17,950 bases of DNA from Nocardia sp. (GTDB lineage: Bacteria > Actinomycetota > Actinomycetes > Mycobacteriales > Mycobacteriaceae): positions 2,836-20,785 of the forward strand of contig JAFMQT010000017.1 in NCBI GenBank assembly GCA_017354515.1, given 5' to 3'. The stretch's first letter is position 1. Each line of letters opens with the position of its first letter. The position numbers were made by a program, and so were the translations under genes. The notes beneath the pieces were generated by a model, which made no database searches, was not told the origin of the DNA, and was given only the letters and a program-made list of their open reading frames with translations. This document shows, in pieces, positions 13,727 to 17,950 of this stretch.

Positions 13727-14614
13727 ATGGTATGGACCGTGCCCGCCGAGGATCGCCGCTTCGTCCTGAGCCTGGGATGTCCGGATCAAACCGGTGTCAT
13801 CGCCCGGATCACCTCGTTCATCGCCGGATTCGGCGGTTCGATCGCCGAGGCCGGATATCACTCCGACGACGAATCCGGCTGGTTCTTCACCCGCCAGGCG
13901 ATCAAGGCCTCGACCGTGCCGTTCGATCTCGACACACTGCGGGAACGCTTCACCACCCTGGCCGCGGATCTGGGGCCCGAGACCGACTGGAAATTGCTGG
14001 ATTCGGGTCGGCGCGGGCGGGTGGTACTGCTGGTCAGCCGCGACGGTCACTGTCTGCACGATCTGCTCGGACGGGCCACCAGCGGTGAACTACCGGCCAC
14101 CGTCGAGGCGGTGATCGGTAATCATCCCGATCTCCGGGAAATGACGTACGCGCACGGAATTCCGTTCCACCACATTCCTTTTCCGGCCGATCCGGCCGCG
14201 CGCGAACCGGCGTTCGAACAGGTTCGGGCGCTGGTCGACGGCCACGATCCGGACGCTGTGGTGCTCGCCCGGTTCATGCAGGTGCTACCCGCGGGCCTGT
14301 GTGAGCACTGGGCGGGCCGCGCGATCAATATTCATCACAGCTTCCTGCCCTCCTTCGTGGGGGCGCGGCCGTATCACCAAGCGTTCGCGCGCGGGGTGAA
14401 GTTGATCGGCGCGACATGTCATTACGTCACACCGGAATTGGATGCCGGGCCGATCATCGAACAGGATGTCGCGCGCGTCGATCACGCCGATACCGTGCGC
14501 GATATGGTCCGCCAGGGCCGTGATATCGAACGGGTGGTGCTGGCGCGCGGACTGCGCTGGCATCTGGAGGGCCGGGTGCTCGTGCACGGCCGCCGCACGG
14601 TCGTATTCACCTGA
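13727..14614 (+). CDS. purU: Formyltetrahydrofolate deformylase
   Basis: Hydrolyses 10-formyl-tetrahydrofolate to formate and THF, balancing one-carbon units for purine and glycine metabolism. The 295-residue protein has an N-terminal ACT domain (about 11-90: LSLGCPDQTGVIARITSFIA). The formyltransferase-fold catalytic domain has INIHHSFLPSF (N201, H203) and GATCHYVTPELDAGPII with D239, the Asn-His-Asp set of the family. The ATG at 13727 has GAGGA (13715-13719) 7 nt upstream. The gene lies alone on the plus strand, divergent from deoC and convergent with an alpha/beta hydrolase. I do not recall it in the matching M. tuberculosis block, so it is probably a lineage-specific arrangement. Confidence 0.95.
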   Translation: MVWTVPAEDRRFVLSLGCPDQTGVIARITSFIAGFGGSIAEAGYHSDDESGWFFTRQAIKASTVPFDLDTLRERFTTLAADLGPETDWKLLDSGRRGRVVLLVSRDGHCLHDLLGRATSGELPATVEAVIGNHPDLREMTYAHGIPFHHIPFPADPAAREPAFEQVRALVDGHDPDAVVLARFMQVLPAGLCEHWAGRAINIHHSFLPSFVGARPYHQAFARGVKLIGATCHYVTPELDAGPIIEQDVARVDHADTVRDMVRQGRDIERVVLARGLRWHLEGRVLVHGRRTVVFT

Positions 14615-14646
14615 GGGACCGCGTATCCCGGCGGCGGTAGGGCGAC

Positions 14647-14678
14647 GCCAAGACCGGGCGCCTTTGACCGGCCTTGGC
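14647..14678. terminator. Hairpin between convergent purU and hydrolase genes
   Basis: Arms GCCAAGACCGG (14647-14657) and CCGGCCTTGGC (14668-14678) pair over 10 of 11 bases with a 10-nt loop. It starts 33 nt after the purU stop. There is no long T run, which is usual for actinobacterial terminators. Confidence 0.5.
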
Positions 14679-14715
14679 AGACAACACGATTCGCATCGTA
14701 TTGCCGTCCTCACCA

Positions 14716-14738
14716 CCCGGGCCGAATCCGGCCCCGGG
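14716..14738 (-). terminator. GC-rich hairpin just after the second hydrolase
   Basis: CCCGGGCCG (14716-14724) pairs with CGGCCCCGGG (14729-14738) with one bulged base and a 4-nt loop. It lies 6 nt beyond the hydrolase stop on the minus strand. Confidence 0.45.
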
Positions 14739-14744
14739 CACGTT

Positions 14745-15761
14745 TCAGCCCGCCATCGCGCTGCGGCCACCGCCGGTGGCCTCGATCAGGCGGGTCAACT
14801 CGGCGTTGACTTCCTCGGTCGCCTCGATATTGCCCAGGTGGCCGGTCGCGAGCACCGAGTAGTTGTCCAGGCAGCCGATCGAGGCGAGATCGTCGGCGAT
14901 CCGCCGCGACATCGGCTCGGGCAGCAGCTTGTCATAGGAGCCCGCGACGACGCTGGTGGGCACGCGCAGGGCGGTGGCCGCACCGTGAATATCGGTGTCG
15001 ATCAGGGTCACCGCGAACCGGCCGCGTACCAGCGGGCGGCACGAGCGCACGATGGACAGGCCGAAGTCGATCTGTTCCTCAGTGGCGTACGGATTGGCGA
15101 TCCGCGCCTTGAAGATCTTGCGCACCATGCTCATATTCGGGAACGGCACCGGCTGCCCGAAGATGCCGCGGCTGAGCCAGGCCGGAGCCGGGATCACGTC
15201 GTTGAACAGCGGCAGCACCAAGGATTCACTGGCGATCGCGCCGGAGCTGGTGTTCAGCAGCAGGGCCGCGCGGGCGTATCGCTCGACCTGCTCGGGGTGA
15301 TACTTCGCCCAGGCCTGGACGGACATCCCACCCATACTGTGCCCCACCAGAACTGCCTTGCGGCCCAGCGGAACCGCCGCGGCCAGTACATCGGCGAGAT
15401 CGTCGGCCAGCTGTTCGGCATCGAAACGGCGCCGCCCGACCGTGCTGGCGCCGTGCCCGCGCTGATCGAAGACGACCACCCGGTGATCGCGGGCGAAGGC
15501 GTGGATCTGCGGATTCCAGTATTCGAGACAGCAGGACCAGCCGTGCACGAAGACGATGACATCGCCGTCGGCAGGGCCGTAGGCGTGCACCCGCAGGCGG
15601 GCGCCGTCCGCGGTGGTAACCGGAATGACCTCCGGGTCGCGCACGCGGTTGAAGTGGGCGCTGCGATATCCACGAGAACGCAGAGTCGCGCGATATCCCC
15701 CGGTCAGCGAGCCGATACCGGTCTGGAGACCGATGCGGTTCCGGCGCGAGTTCATCACCAT
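14745..15761 (-). CDS. Alpha/beta hydrolase with shared-operator promoter
   Basis: A 338-residue alpha/beta hydrolase. A basic N-terminal part (about 1-45) precedes the fold. The oxyanion motif is FVHGWSCC (71-78), followed by DQRGHGAS (99-106). The nucleophile elbow is GHSMGG with S142, the acid is D277 in AGSYDKLLP and the catalytic His is H308 in ATGHLGN. The triad is complete; the substrate is unknown, perhaps an ester or lipid. The ATG at 15761 is 5 nt after AAAGGAG. A GTG at 15767 overlaps that Shine-Dalgarno sequence and is less likely. The upstream region shares two sequence modules with the XRE-regulator promoter 1.7 kb away, suggesting co-regulation. It may also receive read-through from the DUF2516 gene. 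Confidence 0.9.
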   Translation of the reverse strand: MVMNSRRNRIGLQTGIGSLTGGYRATLRSRGYRSAHFNRVRDPEVIPVTTADGARLRVHAYGPADGDVIVFVHGWSCCLEYWNPQIHAFARDHRVVVFDQRGHGASTVGRRRFDAEQLADDLADVLAAAVPLGRKAVLVGHSMGGMSVQAWAKYHPEQVERYARAALLLNTSSGAIASESLVLPLFNDVIPAPAWLSRGIFGQPVPFPNMSMVRKIFKARIANPYATEEQIDFGLSIVRSCRPLVRGRFAVTLIDTDIHGAATALRVPTSVVAGSYDKLLPEPMSRRIADDLASIGCLDNYSVLATGHLGNIEATEEVNAELTRLIEATGGGRSAMAG

Positions 15762-15785
15762 GAGCACTCCTTTGTGTCTGCTGTG

Positions 15786-15823
15786 ACACTACCTTGCTAG
15801 CAGGAGTGCTTGCTAGTGCAAGC
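15786..15823 (-). promoter_or_regulatory. Hydrolase promoter with inverted repeat shared with the XRE gene
   Basis: A perfect inverted repeat GCTTGC-TAGT-GCAAGC (15808-15823) is followed, in the direction of transcription, by CCTTGCTAGCA on the plus strand (15792-15802), which contains the palindrome TGCTAGCA (15795-15802). A possible -10 TAGTGT lies at 15791-15786 on the minus strand. The inverted repeat would then overlap the -35 position. Closely related modules occur at 17501-17534. Confidence 0.55.
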
Positions 15824-15882
15824 GCCGGAGAATGTGCCGAACCGGAATCCCGGTTCCCGGACTACGGGCCGGTCAGCGGCCG

Positions 15883-16179
15883 CTACCAGCGCGGACCGCG
15901 TTGGATCTCGTCGACCTTGGGTCGCACATCGGCCAGATACACACCGGTGGCCACGACCGCGATCATCCCGAGGAAACCCACCGGGGTGAGCGTCAGCAGC
16001 AGCACCACCAGCGCGGCGGCCAGTATCGACACCCAGATCGGTTTGGTGAGCTTGTCGACCGCGGTGAAGGCATCCGAACGCTGGCGCACGGCATGGACGA
16101 GGGCGAAGATTGTCGCGGCCATGGCGACCGCCCACAGCAGCCAGATGATCGCGCCCGTTACCTGATACACATCACCCAT
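15883..16179 (-). CDS. DUF2516 small membrane protein
   Basis: A 98-residue integral membrane protein with predicted helices at about 8-30, 46-65 and 67-84 and a short basic C-terminus (DVRPKVDEIQRGPRW). The layout, VHAVRQRSDAF after helix 1, and its location right after hbhA match the DUF2516 protein recalled as Rv0476. Its function is unknown. The ATG at 16179 has no recognisable Shine-Dalgarno sequence, and the upstream gap to hbhA is filled with hairpins, so expression may depend on read-through. Confidence 0.85.
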   Translation of the reverse strand: MGDVYQVTGAIIWLLWAVAMAATIFALVHAVRQRSDAFTAVDKLTKPIWVSILAAALVVLLLTLTPVGFLGMIAVVATGVYLADVRPKVDEIQRGPRW

Positions 16180-16190
16180 AGTAAGAGCAA

Positions 16191-16219
16191 CGCCCGCATA
16201 TGCCAGGCATATGCGGGCG
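16191..16219. terminator. Long near-perfect hairpin between hbhA and the DUF2516 gene
   Basis: 14-bp perfect arms at 16191-16204 (CGCCCGCATATGCC) and 16206-16219 (GGCATATGCGGGCG) are separated by a single base. Realistically this is a 12-bp stem with a 5-nt loop. On the minus strand GTTGCTCTTACT follows, a weak U-rich stretch. It could end the hbhA transcript or stabilise its 3' end. Confidence 0.6.
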
Positions 16220-16223
16220 TCGC

Positions 16224-16285
16224 GGGTATCCGGTATACCCGGATCCGGCGGGCGGATCCGAATTACCCCTCGCCGGAGTCTCCGG
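16224..16285. repeat. Three further small inverted repeats after hbhA
   Basis: GGGTAT/ATACCC lies at 16224-16240 with a 5-nt loop. CGGATCC/GGATCCG lies at 16240-16260 with a 7-nt loop. CCGGAG/CTCCGG lies at 16273-16285 around a single T. Together with the 29-bp hairpin they form a run of four hairpins covering most of the gap between hbhA and the DUF2516 gene. Confidence 0.5.
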
Positions 16286-16294
16286 CCGGCCCGA

Positions 16295-16942
16295 TTACTT
16301 CTTGGCCGACGTGGTGGTCTTCTTGGCGGCGGTGGTCTTGGCCGGGGCCTTCTTGGCGGGAGCCTTCTTGGCCGGGGCCTTCTTGGCGGGAGCGGCCGGA
16401 GCGGCGGTCTCCTCGGTGGTCACCTCGACGACCTCGGCATCGACGACGGCCTCGTCGGTGGCCTCACCCTTGCCGCGGACCTTGTTCAGCACGTCCTCGG
16501 TGCGGTCGACGACGTCGTTGTACAGGTTCTCGACCTTGTCGAAACGGTCGCCGAAAGCGGGCTTGGCACGCAGCCGGTCGACGGTCTCCTCGCCGCGCAC
16601 GGCCAGGTCGGAGTAGAAGTCCAGCAGTTCCTGGTAGTAGTCGTCGACGACCCGGCGCAGCTCCTCGGGGGCGAGCTTGTCACGCAGTTCGGCGATCTCG
16701 TCCGGAACGTCCAGGCCGGACAGCCGCTCGCGCAGCGACTCAACCTCTTCTCGAACATCGGCGGGCAGGTTGGACAGCCGCTCGCGCGCCTCCTCCACCC
16801 GGGAGTCGATGGCGGAGCGGTCCCGCACCCGATCGAGCAGGTCGTTCACCGCGCTGTAGAGGGCGTCACCGGCGCCGACGGTGGCGTACAGCGGCTTGGT
16901 GACGGCGGCGTTGTTGATGGTGGCAGTGCTGGTCTGCGTCAT
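16295..16942 (-). CDS. hbhA: Heparin-binding haemagglutinin HBHA-like protein
   Basis: A 215-residue, strongly helical protein of the mycobacterial HBHA family. In pathogenic mycobacteria this surface adhesin binds sulphated glycans, and the family is also linked to lipid inclusions. There is no signal peptide, as in HBHA. A long charged coiled-coil (about 24-158) with RVEEARERL, REEVESLRERL and ELRDKLAPEELRRVVDDYYQELLDFYSDLAVRGEE is the family core. An acidic linker (159-180) leads to a Lys/Ala/Pro tail (186-215) with KKAPA three times, the type of tail that binds heparin and is methylated in mycobacteria. The ATG at 16942 is 2 nt after the XRE stop, with AGGAG about 11 nt upstream inside the XRE gene, so translation is probably coupled. 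Confidence 0.92.
   Translation of the reverse strand: MTQTSTATINNAAVTKPLYATVGAGDALYSAVNDLLDRVRDRSAIDSRVEEARERLSNLPADVREEVESLRERLSGLDVPDEIAELRDKLAPEELRRVVDDYYQELLDFYSDLAVRGEETVDRLRAKPAFGDRFDKVENLYNDVVDRTEDVLNKVRGKGEATDEAVVDAEVVEVTTEETAAPAAPAKKAPAKKAPAKKAPAKTTAAKKTTTSAKK
16342..16392 (-). repeat. 15-bp tandem repeat coding the hbhA KKAPA tail
   Basis: Three 15-bp units start at 16348, 16363 and 16378 (GCCTTCTTGGCGGGA, then GCCTTCTTGGCCGGG, then the first form again). Alternate units differ at synonymous positions, which gives a 30-bp higher-order period. Copy number is likely to vary between strains. Confidence 0.75.
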
Positions 16943-16944
16943 GA

Positions 16945-17460
16945 TTATGCGTTCTCCTGGAGTGGCGGAACATCATTGGTGCTGCGGTCTATGGGGTGGG
17001 ATGGAACGTCGTTGTCCCTGGAAGCGCCCCCCTCGGATCCCTCCGGAACCGATTCCGACGCATCCCCCTGTGGCTCGTCCACCGAGTTCTCCCGGCGGAA
17101 CGATTCGTAGATGTCCAGGAGTACCTGCTTCTGGCGCTCGGAAATTCCGGTGTCGGCCAGTAGCGCGTCCCGAACCGGGCTGGATGCCCTCTGCTCGAGG
17201 AAACCAGCCCGTACGTACAAGACCTCCGAGGACACTCGCAGTCCCTTGGCGATCTGTGCGAGCACCTCGGCGGACGGGTTGCGCAATCCGCGCTCGATCT
17301 GACTCAGGTACGGATTGCTCACCCCCGCCATCTGCGCGAGCTGACGCAGCGAGACCTGGGCGGCCTCGCGTTGCGTCCGGATGAAGCTGCCGATGTCATG
17401 TGCCGCGTTGGTGACGCGGGCGACTCGATCATCGGGGAACTCAGGCTCCTCTGCCATCAC
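16945..17460 (-). CDS. XRE-family transcriptional regulator upstream of hbhA
   Basis: A roughly 171-residue regulator with one Cro/C1-type helix-turn-helix (about 23-82: IGSFIRTQREAAQVSLRQLA, then QMAGVSNPYLSQIERGLRNPSAEVLAQIAKGL). A short helical part (DALLADTGISERQKQVLLDIYESFRRE) and a polar, Asp/Ser-rich disordered tail follow. It matches the XRE gene recalled as Rv0474, which precedes hbhA in M. tuberculosis. GGAGG (17474-17470) is directly adjacent to a GTG at 17469, too close to use. The GTG at 17460 (9 nt) or ATG at 17457 (12 nt) is more likely, and I chose 17460. hbhA starts 2 nt after its stop. Its promoter carries the inverted-repeat modules also found before the hydrolase, so it may control both. 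Confidence 0.88.
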   Translation of the reverse strand: MMAEEPEFPDDRVARVTNAAHDIGSFIRTQREAAQVSLRQLAQMAGVSNPYLSQIERGLRNPSAEVLAQIAKGLRVSSEVLYVRAGFLEQRASSPVRDALLADTGISERQKQVLLDIYESFRRENSVDEPQGDASESVPEGSEGGASRDNDVPSHPIDRSTNDVPPLQENA

Positions 17461-17489
17461 ACTGCTCACCCTCCGGCGGTTGTAAGACC

Positions 17490-17534
17490 ATTCTAACCAG
17501 GAGTGCTAGCTATTGCAAGCACCTTGTTAGCACT
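17490..17534 (-). promoter_or_regulatory. XRE-hbhA operon promoter with operator-like repeats
   Basis: On the minus strand -35 TTGCAA (17518-17513) and -10 TAGAAT (17495-17490) are spaced by exactly 17 nt. GCTAGC-TATT-GCAAGC (17505-17520, one mismatch between arms) covers the -35. A wider perfect pair AGTGCTA (17502-17508) and TAGCACT (17528-17534) encloses it. CCTTGTTAGCA (17522-17532) matches the second module at the hydrolase promoter. This layout suits repression, perhaps autoregulation by the XRE protein. Confidence 0.65.
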
Positions 17535-17557
17535 ACTTCGGCAAACCCTTGGCGTCG

Positions 17558-17950
17558 CTATTGGAAGCCCGGAAAGAGTAGATGGGATACCGCGTAGATC
17601 ACCAGGCCCGCAAGTGATCCCACCACGGTTCCGTTGATCCGGATGAACTGCAGATCACGCCCGGCCTGCAGTTCGATCTTGCGGCTCGCCTCATCGGCAT
17701 CCCAGCGGGCAACCGTATCGCTGATCAGGGTGGCGATCTCCGAGCCGTAGTTGGCGACCAGATAGCGCACCGCGCGTTCGACCCAGGAATCCACCCGCGT
17801 ACGCCACTGCTCGTCCTCGACCAGACGCTGCCCGAGCCGCAGCACGTTCTCGGTGAGCTTGCGGCGCAGGGTGCTGGCGGGATCGTCCGCCGATTCCAGG
17901 ATCAGGCGCTTGGCCGCGCGCCAGGTCGCCTGCGCCAGACCGGTGATCTC
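17558..17950 (-). CDS. DUF445 family membrane protein, C-terminal part
   Basis: Only the last 130 residues are in the window; the frame stays open to the edge at 17950, so the gene is truncated by the window and not broken. The fragment has charged helices (EITGLAQATWRAAKRLILES, VLRLGQRLVEDEQWRTRVDSWVERAVRYLV) and DTVARWDADEASRKIELQAGRDLQFIRINGTVVGSLAGLVIY. It ends in a hydrophobic segment at the extreme C-terminus. DLQFIRINGTVVGGLVG-like endings are a hallmark of DUF445 (YheB-like) proteins. The matching mycobacterial gene, recalled as Rv0473, is also just upstream of the XRE regulator. Its function is unknown. It is likely transcribed separately, since a clear promoter follows its stop. Confidence 0.85.
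   Translation of the reverse strand, partial: EITGLAQATWRAAKRLILESADDPASTLRRKLTENVLRLGQRLVEDEQWRTRVDSWVERAVRYLVANYGSEIATLISDTVARWDADEASRKIELQAGRDLQFIRINGTVVGSLAGLVIYAVSHLLFPGFQ

Noticed and set aside
17502..17534. CIRCE-like half-sites (GAGTGCTA and TTAGCACT) at the XRE promoter
   Set aside because: The arms are in reversed order and about 19 nt apart; the HrcA element is TTAGCACTC-N9-GAGTGCTAA. The neighbours are not chaperone genes.

Overview
The window looks like chromosomal DNA of a high-GC mycolic-acid actinomycete, most likely Nocardia or a close relative. The reasons are its GC-rich coding, the mycothiol glycosyltransferase MshA, a heparin-binding haemagglutinin (HBHA) with a Lys/Ala/Pro tail, the SenX3-RegX3 pair, and a gene order that, read in reverse, follows the Mycobacterium tuberculosis block I recall as Rv0473 to Rv0491. 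I see no rRNA, tRNA, CRISPR array, insertion sequence or prophage gene. No gene-free stretch exceeds about 200 bases.

Left part (1-6200, all minus strand): mshA, a YbjN-like gene, a ROK-family sugar kinase, gpmA, a small membrane protein, senX3 and regX3. mshA/YbjN and senX3/regX3 overlap by a few bases. Mycothiol synthesis, glycolysis and phosphate-responsive signalling lie side by side. Upstream of senX3 is an array of TTCACG repeats at an exact 21-bp period, a candidate RegX3 (PHO-box-like) control region.

Middle part (6200-12950): an alpha/beta hydrolase (-), a short-chain dehydrogenase (+), an L,D-transpeptidase lipoprotein with an altered active-site motif (-), murB (-), two tandem DUF2505 paralogues (+), a lone AbiEi-type regulator (-) and a DUF2993/LmeA-like anchored protein (+). 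murB and the transpeptidase form a peptidoglycan pair. The AbiEi-like gene and the DUF2993 gene diverge from an intergenic region holding two inverted repeats and a nested palindrome.

Right part (12950-17950): deoC (-), purU (+), a second alpha/beta hydrolase (-), a DUF2516 membrane protein (-), hbhA (-), an XRE-type regulator (-) and the 3' end of a DUF445 membrane protein cut by the window edge (-). The XRE promoter and the second hydrolase promoter carry the same two sequence modules in swapped order, which suggests one shared regulator. Four small hairpins fill the gap between hbhA and the DUF2516 gene.

Many genes have a TANNNT box 6-8 nt before the start codon and no Shine-Dalgarno sequence. 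This is the known signature of leaderless transcription in actinobacteria. Most of the window is conserved housekeeping DNA; the interest lies in its control regions and in a few altered active sites.
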